A DNA stretch of 64,000 nucleotides from Cristatella mucedo (lineage: Eukaryota > Bryozoa > Phylactolaemata > Cristatellidae). This document shows positions 10,375 to 21,700 of the stretch, one piece after another. Numbering within the stretch: position 1 is the first letter of the stretch; every line of letters starts with the position of its first letter. The stretch is taken from NCBI GenBank assembly GCA_009760855.2, contig WPIO01000042.1, positions 1,395,001-1,459,000 on the forward strand, given 5' to 3'. A program made the translations under genes and the position numbers. Under the pieces are notes generated by a model. It had not been told where the DNA came from. It saw only the letters and a program-made list of their open reading frames with translations, and searched no databases.

Positions 10375-11700
10375 GACCAAAAATTGATACTGAGTAAGCG
10401 GTGTGAGATGTTTGTGTAGTGCATGTAAATACGTACATGCTCCCGCATGTACTTAGGCTTTAGGTGTACGCATACATATATTACAAGTCGGCAAAGCGGC
10501 GTTTACTTGTATATATCTTGATTATGACGGGGAAGTTTTTAGGCAGCATTCTGATGACGGCAAAACATGCGGTGAGCCATCAGGCGTCTATGGAGCGTGT
10601 CTGCTCGAACTATAAATCGCTATCAAGCACCGCACGTGAGCCTGGCTCTGTCGTTTTTAAAGTGGAATTTGTATAAGAAGGATCACACACGTTGGATCTA
10701 TAGCACTGTGGGGGAAGTGCAGAGCACTGCTATGATGGAAGGGTGCACTGGCAATCTAATGTCACTTAGCTCATCGAATAGTTTTTAGCGACTGGCAAGT
10801 AAGTTTGTAGCGTTACAAAAAAGACCTTCTTTCATTCTGAAAGTTTTCTTTACTTCTGACTTGCCCACCGTCTCCACTTATCAATCCAGAAATTGATCGG
10901 GAAGTTACTTTCGCCAACGACATTTTAGGTTGGAGCAGTGTCTGTCACTGAAGCTCTGTGTGTATTCGGGTCTAAGCAGATCAGGATTCATTAGCTGATA
11001 AGGTTCTTCTGCCTCCCTATAAATACGGCTGCTAGATAAGCTAATCTTTCCTTTACTGCTGCTATCCAAATTATTTTTTCAATGGAAATTTTGTGTCTAA
11101 AAAGCTTTTCTTCTAAAACAAAACTCTGCCGCCTGTTTCGCAATGCTTTTCAGCGAAACGCCGACCGGTAATATTATTCCTTCATTTTTAGAAATCAATC
11201 TTATTATAATTACATTGCAACATCCCAACATTATAGCTTCGGCTAAAAGATAGCGAAAAGCTTACAATGACAGCCTCCCACTACCAGTTAGTTAATTTTG
11301 ATTAGATTTTTTGCTTAAGTCACCAACAGATATTGCCACACGGTACCACCCAACAACGACTTATTTTAGAGACGTACAGATAAAATGGCCCAAATTGTAG
11401 AGGATCGATCGGGCACCATTATATTCAAAGTATTGAAAATTCATCTAGCATCATAGGGTAGCTGTATCTTTTTCTACGCACCTTGCAAGTGCGGAACCGG
11501 AAGTGCCTCCATCTCTTGTTTAGTTTCAGTGCTCACGTGAACAGGGAACTCTAGCAGGTAAGCTGCAGAGCCACTTGGTCTGCTGAGATACATGCTAATG
11601 CAATACATTTTAAATTTAAATTTAATTAGTAAAATTCAAACCTGTACGCCGTACTTTTTGGAGAGCTTTTAATCTTTGAATCGGTGTGATTCTAGTTTCC
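10375..11700. repeat. Block Y, copy 1 (paralogous segment)
   Basis: Collinear with 19663-21000 and with the interrupted copy at 26575-29260. Shared landmarks are 'ttgatactgag', 'agcaccgcacgt', 'agctcatcgaatagt', 'gcagatcaggattcatta' with 'gctgctagataagctaatctttcctt', then 'caccaacagatattg' and 'aacctgtacgc-gta'. No frame is preserved across the copies, so I read it as non-coding flank of a duplicated locus. This is the most diverged of the three. Confidence 0.75.
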
Positions 11701-11929
11701 CGGCCTAGTCTCACAGAACGCCAGGTAGCATTGGAGGTCAACTCAAACCGGTTTTAGAGTTTTTGGTTTTTCAATAATGGGCAACATTATTATTCAACTA
11801 CTTCCACCACAAACTCTTGAAATTGGGACTATCTCTTATACAGCCTTTAGTGTAAGGCTGACGCATCTGCAACTTGCGAATGCTAAATACGCTTGCTGTT
11901 ACTGGGTTTAAATTTTTCAAGTAGCTGAT

Positions 11930-12236
11930 TGCCGAGAAAGTTTCGGACAACCTTGCGATAAGACACTTGACATTCAGAAAAAGACGCAGACACCACCGTG
12001 AAGACTTTGCTTGTTGGTCATCAAGAGTGTGGTGGATAAAATTCCAAGACGTAGTTATAGCTTTGGTGACTGAATTGCATACAAATTAAACTTTCGAGTT
12101 TACATTATTAAAGTATGTTTTCTCGGTTATAAATGTTATTTACATGCGTCAAGGCAATCAACTCATCTAGAAATTCGGATAGATTTGTTCAAGGAAGGGA
12201 GGCTAATCACGACTACTACAAAATGAGTGTAGGCGA

Positions 12237-12281
<45 letters not shown>

Positions 12282-12900
12282 TGTATATAAATAAATAGAA
12301 GATGAATTTGCGACATGCCTGGTGCCTCGGCACGCGAGCATGCTCTTGAGATGTGCACGCAGGCGAGTTGATAGGGTGCTATCTTGTAGCCCTGCGATTG
12401 ACTTCATTCGGTGTCAGAAGTGCAAGCGCCAATGCTATAAAAGCCGGAGCTTCCCAGGGTCGGTGTAGATGTTGGAGTAAGATTCTGTTAGATATACGTA
12501 GTTCTTAGATCTTTTTCATAGCGGGTTTCGAAGTATCAAGGATCAAGTTTTTTATCATGCTGGGACGAAGTGCAAAGTTTATGTATTTCGGTTTCATACC
12601 GTTACTCATAAACAACTACTTTCTAAACTGTGTAGCTTTGGTCCTTTGACTAAGTGAATGCTTCTTAATTTTAGACTAGATAGATCTTAATTTGGGATAT
12701 ATGCACGTTGTACGTGTGTTAGAAATCTGTGTACTGTGCATTTTCTAAATTTGAATTATTTACAGACTCGCATTTCATAAATTTCAGACAGCCTTCTGAA
12801 CAATCATAAAGTTGCTAGCTACCACGTATGGTTGTTACTTAGCTTCAAATTATTTTATTCTTGCAACGGTTACCCGGCAACTACTTTGACTGGTAGTATT
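11930..12900. repeat. Block X, copy 2
   Basis: Paralogous to 7800-8990. It includes (GT)n at 12236-12280 and the same downstream motifs. It follows block Y copy 1, so the unit order is microsatellite, gene, Y, X. A 63-codon minus-strand frame over the GT tract is an artefact. Confidence 0.7.
12236..12280. repeat. (GT)n microsatellite
   Basis: About 22 GT units at the position equivalent to the longer tract at 8103-8197. Confidence 0.95.
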
Positions 12901-13653
12901 TACGTCATTGGCATTTCATCTACATCCTGTTTCTTGGAATATCACAAGCGGCACTCAGCAGCGGATGTTAAAGCATTTATCACTGATTCAGCTGACTCTT
13001 ATAACAAGCGTCGACCTCACGTGCCAGGCTGTGAAAGGAAGGTCCATTTAATCAGTGAAAGAGTTGGCATTGGAACATAAGCGTGTAGTCAGCCATATAG
13101 AGCTCACACCTCTCTCAGAAGGTCAGCGGCACCTGGGCATGACGTACTTTGCGTTAAGATTTAAGATATCCACTTCTAAGCAAATAATAATAATATATTA
13201 ATAACAATTCCCTTGATAATGCGTCCTCAGAGAACTCAATCTATTTCTAGGCGCTTTAAATTTGTTGCAAGTGAAACGCGACCGGATGGTGAGTAATATC
13301 ATGTTTGATAAACGACATGAAAAACATGGTTAGGGGTGACATGAACAGGGTCAGCATGCAGTTGTCATTAGAGGCAGCATGCACAGTGTTAGTATACATA
13401 AGGTCATAAAGAACGAATCATAAGGACCCACTAAAAGCTGTCCTAAATAGGTGCATTTTAAGTTCTTTGTAATTGTGGTCAAGTCAGGGGATGTTGTGAC
13501 ACAAGTCGGGAGTGATTTCTGGGCTTTGGTAGCATACGAACTAAATGCACGGTCTCTAAATGATTTGAAGGTCGTACGAGGTGTTGGTAAATTTTTAGAT
13601 TCCGAAAGGCTGGTGGTACGATACTTAGCCTGGTGGAGGAGTAGATCTGAGAG

Positions 13654-14085
13654 CCCACTTTTCGGAATCCAAGAGTCTACAAATACCTCGTACAAACCTT
13701 AAATCCTTTGGAGATCGTGCATTTAGTTCGTATGCTCCCACAACCTGGAACTTCCTCCCGACCTGCGTCAGAACATCCCCTGACCTGACCCCATATAAAA
13801 AGGAACTTAAAAACACACCTTTTTAGGCCAGCATTTAGTGGGTCCCTGTGATTCGTCCTTCATGTGCTTATGCGGGCTGACACTGTGCATGCTGCCACTA
13901 ACCACATTTGCATGCTGACCCTGTGCATGTCACCCCTAACAATACTATTCATTTTGTTTGTTTTTCAAGCATGATTTTACTTACCATTCAATTGCATTTC
14001 CCTTTGCAGCAAACGTAAAGCGCCTAGAAAGAAATTAAGTTCTCTGAGGGCACTTTGTCAAGTGCATTATTATTATTATTAATAT
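13654..14085 (+). mobile_element. Nested LINE-A 3' fragment, opposite orientation
   Basis: This 5'-truncated LINE-A end runs from inside the RT C-terminal region through the 3' UTR to the (ATT)n tail. It is inserted into a minus LINE-A and flanked by the direct repeat TGAGAG (13648-13653 and 14086-14091), a likely target-site duplication. Together with the host copy's own 3' end (13190-13647) it forms a fold-back of about 430 bp per arm. Confidence 0.85.
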
Positions 14086-15167
14086 TGAGAGATAGGCCTG
14101 AGCCTAACAATTAAGTGAACTAAAAGTGAGCGACAAAACCTTGAAGTTGATCGATTGCTTGACTGATAGCAGTGCAGGTTGGTGAGAAGTGGAGTAATGT
14201 GGCCACTGCGAAGCTCACGATGGAAAAGCCTAGCTACAGAGGTTTGCAGCAGCTGTAAGCGCATGATTGCACTCGCCGGTCAGCTAGCATGCAGCGAGTT
14301 ACTGAAGTCAATACGGGTTGTCAAAAATATATGGACCAACTTAGATGTGGTATCCCCATCTAAACTAGCCCGAATTTTAGCAATATCATGTAGCTGAAAG
14401 TACGTTGAATTGACCCTGGAGCTGATGTTGTCGTCTAACGAAAGTTCACTTTGAGACAGGACAATTAGATTTTGTTTGGATTCAACAGGAGATATGCTGC
14501 AGAGCCGATTTTTAGCGTTATAGTTTCCAATTTATGATCATACTTAGTTTGCCCATAACTATTAAGTTAGTTTTAACATCATTTAATTTAAGGAAACTTG
14601 CTGCCATCCATGTGCGGACGTCATCAATACGTGCAGCAAGGATTTGATAGAATTCTTAGTGCTTGAAGGCTGGGAGAGATCAAAGCAAAGGTACAAACAG
14701 TGTGTCATCCACATAGAAGTGAAAGCCTAGATTGTGCTTGGCTCTCACATCGGCTAGAGGGAGAGTATGAATCGTGAATGGATACGGAAATAGCATGGAG
14801 CTCTTAGGCACCCCACAGTTCAGAGATACTTTGTCCATTCACGTCAATAATCTGGAGTCTCCCACTGAGATAGGATCTGAACCATTGCAGAGCAGTGCCA
14901 GTTATGCCAAGGCAATATGAGAGGTGCTCTATAAGAAGTTTGTGATGGACAGCAGTAAAATCTGCCGAGAGATCGAGAAAAACAAGCAGAGATACGCTAA
15001 CAATGCCTACATTCGTAATCACATCGTTGTTCATCCGGAGCAATGCTGATTCTGTTGAATGATTAGCTCTAAAGCAAGACTGGAACTTACTAGCAAGGTT
15101 GTAAGTTTCAATATAAGATTTCAGCTGGTACGCCGCGACTCTTTCCCGTGTCTTTGATAGGAACAGT

Positions 15168-15995
15168 CGGACACTAAACAGATTTATAAGACAGTAAACC
15201 ATTTACTGGCCAATGCTGTCAGGTCTGACTCCACAGATATTAAGGGCTCAGACGAAAAGTTTTCAGCCTTCTTTACTGAAAAAATTGTGCACATTCGTGC
15301 CTCCATTAAGCCCCCTCCGACCAAAGCAATCGCCGTTCCTCAACCTGTGACCTTTCTTAACAGGTTCTCTCATGTTTCTGCCTGTGATGTGGCTGCCTTA
15401 ATAAGGTCTAGCAAAAAGAGCTCGTCTCCTGAAGACCCTATACCTTCATCTCTATGGTCTTCACTTGCAGACCATCTTAGCCCTGCCATAACTAAGATTT
15501 TTAATGCTTCTTAAAGTTCTTACGCTGACCCACAAGGCCCGCCACGGCTTGGCTCCTTCATACCTGGCTGAACTGCTGCATCAGTTTCAGCCTGTTTGCG
15601 CCCTCAGGTCCTGTGTGGACAGTAAATTAGCTGTCCCATTCCTCCGCTTAAAGACAGTTGGCGACAGAAGCTTTAGCTCTGCAGGTCCTAGACTGTGGAA
15701 CTCGCTTCCACAATTCTTACACAACGACATATACTCTCCAACTGCCGACTGTGGCACATCTTTTTCAGCGGTCCCGAACTGCTACTTCTATGCTACTCAC
15801 TACCTCAGCTGCTCTCCTGACTCTGCTATGCTTCCCACTTTCTCTTTGTTGCGTGAGACGAAGTCTGTTGGCTACCGAACGCGTAACGAAAGCCGCTTTG
15901 GCTGTGAGTGTGCTATACAAAATTCTCCTGCGTAACACCCACATGGTCTTTATGACTTTGTGGAGTTACTGACGGAGATACATTACATTACATTA
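15168..15995 (+). mobile_element. Nested LINE-B derivative with an internal RT deletion
   Basis: The 5' part encodes the linker just before RT (frame 15287-15514, with SSSPEDPIPSSLWSSL). At about 15512 it jumps directly into the far C-terminal region (frame 15504-15935, KVLTLTHKARHGLAPSYLAELL). The catalytic RT core present at 2.5-3.1 kb is missing. It ends in 'acggagatacattacattacatta'. The flanking LINE-A sequence resumes cleanly at 15996. This is a non-autonomous, internally deleted copy. Confidence 0.8.
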
Positions 15996-16619
15996 TAGAA
16001 AGAAAACTCGGCGGTATTTGCTCAAGTTATCTCGGTCTGGTTTCGCTTTCTCGAGTAGTGGCCTGATTAAAGCTTTTTTGAAAACGCTGAGACACGACCT
16101 GAGGCTAATGATATATTACTGATGCTATTTATGCATGGCAGAAACAGATAAACGCACCGTATGAGCTGGACAGGTAGAATAGATTTCAAAGGACTTGTTG
16201 CCTTCTTTGATTGGGATATCAACTTCCTGAAGCGATCCCTAGTGGCCTACTTAAATGTAGACATTGAGCTGGCGCCACGAATCGAGGGACAGCATTTTAG
16301 AGGGGATGCTGACTTTGCAGGGATAGACTTCTTGATCTTGTCCATCTTATGGACAAAGAATCGAGAGAAGAAATTGGCTAGTTTATCATCAGGATCATCA
16401 GATAAGAAGCTAATCTGGGAGTGGTTAAGGAGATGGTTTATCGTCGATGTCAGCATTTTTTGGGTTGAGCATCTGTGATTCAACGATGTTTTTATAGAAG
16501 CTAGACTTGGCCTTTGCTCGGATTGATTGGTACGACCAACAATAGTCCTCGTATGAATCTCGATGGACAGTCAGTTCTGATCTTTTGTATGCTATACATG
16601 TCCGTAAACACTTGGTTTT

Positions 16620-17100
16620 TATAAACTTTCAATTATCATAGCAGTTGTGGGTTAAAATAGAGGATAGCAGACACTCTATTCTGACCGGTTTTTCTCCGTG
16701 AATGCAGCCAAGCTTGGCTACACTTACTAAATACATTTAATCTATTGAATATCTTGCCGTGACTGATGACGGCCTGATTGATCGCGGCTAATCGACAGAC
16801 TCAATGGCAGCAATGTTCAATGTTCAATAGCAGCGGCAAAACTCCTTGGTCTTCATAGCCGGGCATTACAGAATAATGGTATTCGCCAAAAACGTGACTC
16901 GTCAAAGTCTGAACATTAATTTGCCCTATACATTTTCGGAATTTATTAGCTTTGAAAAAATTTCTTTCTGCTTGCCAGAATAGAATGCAATAAATAGAAA
17001 GAGAGTGCCTAATCGAGAGAAAATAGAGGGCTAAGGTAGAGGGTAGGCAGAGGCGAGGCAAGACAGGATAAAAAATAGTTAGATGAAAAAGATTAGAATA
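16620..17100. other. No recognisable gene
   Basis: The minus-strand frame reported over 16801-17328 runs into microsatellite sequence and has no domain. Nothing else was supported. Confidence 0.5.
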
Positions 17101-17104
17101 AGAG

Positions 17105-17105
17105 A

Positions 17106-17153
<48 letters not shown>

Positions 17154-17244
17154 GTGAGGGAGAGAGAGAGCTATAAAAGATAACTGAGATTAAGAAAGAT
17201 TTAGATATGTATATATATATATATATACATGCATGCTTATGCAC

Positions 17245-17325
<81 letters not shown>

Positions 17326-17345
17326 CATACACAGACGTACATATA
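17105..17345. repeat. (GA)n, (TA)n and (CA)n microsatellite cluster
   Basis: (GA)n of about 20 units at 17110-17150, then two (TA)n runs (17205-17227 and 17248-17294), then (CA)n and more (TA)n to about 17325. Confidence 0.95.
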
Positions 17346-17474
17346 GATAAATAGATAGCTAGATTTGCTGGTACCGTGCATAAATAAAAGTGTCAACGGA
17401 TCATTCGCCTCAGATCATATATCAGCACCCTTCAAAAGTGCTTTAGGCAGGCCACTACTAAAAAGCACTAGACA

Positions 17475-19045
17475 ACGAGAACTTGAGCAGCTTCTGCCCA
17501 TTCTATCTTACACGGTTCCTATTAATTAAACGGGAACGAGTTGTGGTAGTCCAGCTACAGTCATATATTAAAAACTCAAAGTTTGCTAGTACGTTCCAGC
17601 CTGGTTTTAGAGCAAAACACTCCGTTGAGTCGGCATTGCTTTGTGTGTATAACGACCGACTTATGAATGCAGACTTGGGTAGAAAATCTCTTTTGTTTTG
17701 TTTTGAATTGTTTTGTTCGATATTTCAGCAGTTTTTGATACTTTCAATCGCTACATCATCATTTTGTGCCTCGCCTTTCGCCTAGGCATCACTGGCACAG
17801 CTCTGCAATGGTTCAGGTCTTATCTCAGTGGGAAACTCCAGAGTACTGATGCAAATAGAAAAAGATCATCCGAGGAACCTCTGAAGTATGCGGTACATCA
17901 GGAGTCTGTGCTTGGTCCGAATGTCTTTTTACGGCTTATACAATCCTCTAGCTGATTTAATTGTCATGCACAATCCAGGCTTTCGCTTCTATGCAGGTGG
18001 CGCTTGGTTGTGTCTTTGTTTTGATCCCTCCCAGCCCTCCAGCATGTCAAAATCATTCAATTCTTTTACTGCATGTATTGATGGCATCCACACATTAATG
18101 GCAGCAAAACTTTCTATAAATTGAATGCTGATAAAACTAACATACTACTTATGGGCAAACAAGTGCGATTCAGAAATCGCACAAATTAAGGCTCAAAATC
18201 GGCTCTTCCAGCATATCTTCTGCTTAATCGGTGAGCAGTCTAGGTGCTTTATTCCACAGTGTCCGTAATTTAGACGACCAGAACACCTCCACAATCAAGC
18301 CTGTCTACTTTTAGCTCCGTAAAATCGCTAATATTATAGCTCGTTAAGAGAGAGATACCTCATCTAAATCGGTCCATGTATTTTCGAAATCCGGTCTTGA
18401 CTTCTGTAACTCACTGCTTACTGGTCTTCCGGCCTGTGCACTTAGGTATTTACCGCTTGTGCAAAACTTAAAATAGGTTCGTATGTCGCGAGCGCCAAAG
18501 TTGTAACATCACAACGTTTAGCTAAACTGCCCTGCCTTCCAGTCAAGTAATGTATTGACTTCAAGGTTCTTTTACACTTTTAGATCCTTATATTATTTGA
18601 CTCCAGCCTACCTCTCAGATCTACTCTTCCGCCAGGGTAAGCACCTTACCACCCTCATTTCGGAGTCTAATCCGTTTAATTTTACTAAGTACGAACCTAA
18701 AATCCTTTGGAGACCCTGCCTTCAGTTCATATGCTCCTAAAGACTGGAACTCACTTTCGACTAGCGTCACGGCATCCCCTAACTTTAGCACATTGAAAAA
18801 GAAGCTTCAAACGTACGTATTTATCTCAAACCAAGTAAATACTGTGATTAGTTCTTCGTTTGGTTATGGGTGCGGAAGGTGCTAACCGCCATAAATCTTA
18901 TTGCATGCGGACCCTGTGCATATTACCCGTAACCGTTGTCATTAACCATGCTACTGCCAACCATTCGATCGTGGTTTCTTCGCAGCTAAGGTTACTTGCC
19001 TAGGAAGAGTTTGGTTTCTCTGAGGGTGCTATAACTAATTTATAA
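17475..19045 (+). mobile_element. LINE-A-like copy (subfamily A'), degraded
   Basis: It begins in the RT domain (FQPGFRAKHSVESALL, frame 17483-17785) and shows a mutated motif A (FDISAVFDTF). It continues with LGITGTALQWFRSYLSG, a Leu-Cys-Phe-Asp-Pro-Ser-Gln region near 18010, C-terminal sequence to 18790, and a 3' end near 19045 with little (ATT)n left. Many frameshifts are present. Its 3' UTR is closer to the fragment at 25010-25382 than to the other LINE-A copies, which fits the tandem duplication. Confidence 0.8.
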
Positions 19046-19084
19046 TTAGTATGCTTTATTCTATAGATATAATAACATATATAT

Positions 19085-19660
19085 TTATATTTGCATATAT
19101 ATATAGATAGACGGGTAGACAGTTAGATAAATGGACCGGTATGCAGATACATTGATAGATAGATAGACAGGCAGACGCACAGACAGACTGCCTGACGAAT
19201 GGATGAATCAATGGATGGCAGATTTTTAGGATGGACTGGCTGACGGATGGATGGACGGACGGATGGGTTGGGTGAATAGGGTGGGCGGGTGGATGGATGA
19301 ATGGATGGATGGCGGGACGGACGGACGGACGGGCGGCCGGGTGGACGGACTTACTGAGAAATGAATGGACCTATGGATGAATGAATTGATGGATGGATAG
19401 ATGAATACATGGATGTATGGATAGATGGACGGACGGGTGGATGGATGGACGGACGGATGGGCTGACGGACGGACGGATGGATCGGATCAAATTGGATCGG
19501 ATCGGATGAATGGGTGGATGGATGGATCGTAAGTATGTATTGGATGAATGGATCGAATGGAAGGATGGGATTAATGGATTGGATTGATAGACAGATTACT
19601 GAGTGGATAGATAGACACGGATGCACGGATGGACGGGCGGACGGACGAATGGACGTGACG
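19085..19660. repeat. Degenerate GGAT/GGAC/AGAT tetranucleotide repeat
   Basis: Interrupted tetranucleotide units (GATG, GACG, GATA). Repetitive Ile-His-Pro-Ser frames here are artefacts. It precedes block Y copy 2. Confidence 0.95.
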
Positions 19661-19662
19661 TG

Positions 19663-21700
19663 ACTCACAATCTCAAAATCGATACTGTGCAGCACTGGCT
19701 AAGCGGTGAAAGCTGTTTTATGTAGTGGATTGAAGTGCTTACTAATTCCCGCATACTCTCAGGCTTTAGTTCCGTGCATGCATCCGCTACTTGTCTGCAA
19801 AGCCATGTTTGCACGCCCTCTATTTTAACCTAGACAGCAAACGTTTTAAAGTTGCATGCTCGAAGCTGAAGCAAGTCCGGTACTCTATCACTTGTCTGTA
19901 GATTTCATATGTCGCAAACGGAAAGTGTTATTAAGCACCGCACGTTTGCCTGACTTAATTATTTCCAATGTAGGCCCATATGAGAAGGGTCGGTGATATT
20001 GAATCTATGACGTACCGAGGAAAACACGGTGTGCTATAAGATGAGAGATGGTGGGCTGCACTAGAGCTATGCTCACTAAGCTCATCGATAATGTATTGGT
20101 AACTGATTAGTAAGGTGCCGGCCTTACGGAAAGTCGACTGCGTTTTACTTCAAAGGCTTATTATATTCTTATTAATTCATCATCTTGTATTAGGTATCCT
20201 TAAATCGATAAAGAGTATATGGCGGCCAACGAATTTTAGGGGGGTGCTGGTTTAGCCACTGAAGCTCTAGATATACTCATACCTCAGCAGATCAGGATTC
20301 ATTAGGCAAAAAAGCTCTTCTGCCTCTAAATAAATGGGGCTGCTAGATAAGCTTATCTTTCCTTTTTATTTAATATCCTAATAGTAATTATGTACAAAAT
20401 TTCCTGACACATGCTGACACATTTTAACAGAGACAGCTGCTTTTTTGTAATGCTTTGCAGCCAAACACCGACTGGAATTATGAATCTTGAACTATTAAAA
20501 TTAAATTTATTAAAATAATCTTGCAATATTACATATATAATATAATAGCTATGGCTAAAACATAGTGAAAACTTGGCGATAACTGCGTTCCACTATCAGT
20601 CAATAAAGTTTGGAAAGATGTTTTGCTCAAATCACCGACAGATATTGTTACACGATTCCAGTCATCAATGACTTTTTCAGAAAAGCACGCACAAGATGGT
20701 TCGCAATGTACGAGAATAATTGTGAACTGTAACGATGAGGATATTTAATTATTTCTATACCGCCTCAGGATAGCTGAATCCTTTTCTATGCCCTTTAAAC
20801 GTGTTAAACCAGAAGTGCGTCAATTGGTAAGTTTTCACATGCCCGTGTTAAGCAAGCACTAGCAAGAGTGCTAACGAGCCTCTCAGTATTTGGAGACAGA
20901 TTCAGGTTTATGCTGTCAATAATTAATATCCAAACCTGTAGGCTGTAATTCCAAATGCACATTTATTACCTAAAACCTGCTATAATTTGTTCGATACGGC
21001 ATTCAAGCTTTTTATTAAGAAATTGAGCTGTTCGCCATGGCCCGGCTATGAGGCGAGGAAGGAGATGCAGCATTCGACGACGACTCAGCTGACGTCCGTG
21101 GGCATCAGTAACAGGCTGCCTGCCTTTTGGATCGGAAGAGATCTATTTCGTCGGCCCGGCGCTGACGCTGGAAGGTTCGGTGGACCAAAATTTCAATTAA
21201 ACATGTACATTCTTTTCACTCAGTTGGCTTATCGCAATAACAGCTGGTCAGGCCCTTGCCTGACCAGCTGTTATTGCGATAAGCCAACTGAGATCTTATT
21301 AATCATGCAAACCGAATCACCTTTCAGGTAGTTGGCTATGCCGCCGGCATTCGAGGGATATGTTTCTTCTACCGAGCGGTTGGCGTAAAACAACTTTGAG
21401 TGGTTTGACAAGAAAGCATAGCTAAGTTATACAAGTGCCTGCTGCTACTGCCTGCACAGGTTCACTGCTTATCTCTGAAGCAATAAATCTGATCGCAATT
21501 TAAATCCTAAAACTAACGAATTAACATGCCAAACCGCTTCCCTACGACAAAATCAGACGCCTAAACCTACTAAATCGCACAGCTTCACTCGTCTAAAAAA
21601 TTCTTCTACTTGGCATTGCGTTATTACACTAAAATTTTGCAAAGTGCTCCAAGTGAACATGGTCTCCATTCCGGCACTTTAAAAGTCGCTGCAAGAGAAT
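19663..21700. repeat. Block Y, copy 2
   Basis: It starts at 'gactcacaatctcaaaatcgatactg', immediately after the microsatellite, and is collinear with copy 3 (26575-29260) over its whole length. It has no insertions, so it serves as an empty-site reference for copy 3. It contains the palindrome at 21219-21292. It extends past 21000 through a stretch (around 21330-21470, 'gccgccggcattcg', 'caactttgag') also seen at 29120-29250. Confidence 0.8.
21219..21292. repeat. Perfect 35-bp inverted repeat with a 4-nt loop
   Basis: The left arm 21219-21253 and the right arm 21258-21292 are exact reverse complements; the loop is CCTT. In the paralogue near 29045-29085 only a diverged left arm exists and the sequence then continues into the flank. 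The right arm is therefore an added inverted copy. The 114-codon frame spanning it is not a gene. Confidence 0.95.

Larger units (their letters stand above)
13190..16610 (-). mobile_element. LINE-A copy (minus), interrupted by two nested insertions
   Basis: From the 3' end (13190, AAT-rich tail) to its 5' side, the minus strand gives the 3' UTR, the RT C-terminal part, then an RT piece (14804-15202) with FQSCFRANHSTESALL and a damaged motif A (LDLSADFTAVHH), and beyond the second insertion the endonuclease/RT linker (16247-16483). The frames are broken. A plus-strand LINE-A 3' fragment (13654-14085) and a plus-strand LINE-B derivative (15168-15995) interrupt it; the sequence resumes on both sides as in the uninterrupted copy at 49781-52900. 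Confidence 0.85.

Noticed and set aside
13190-14085. Large inverted repeat as a foldback transposon
   Set aside because: Explained by one LINE-A fragment inserted in opposite orientation into another, with a TGAGAG target duplication.
20987-21331. 114-codon frame across the palindrome
   Set aside because: The frame exists only because of the inverted duplication and is not conserved in the paralogue.
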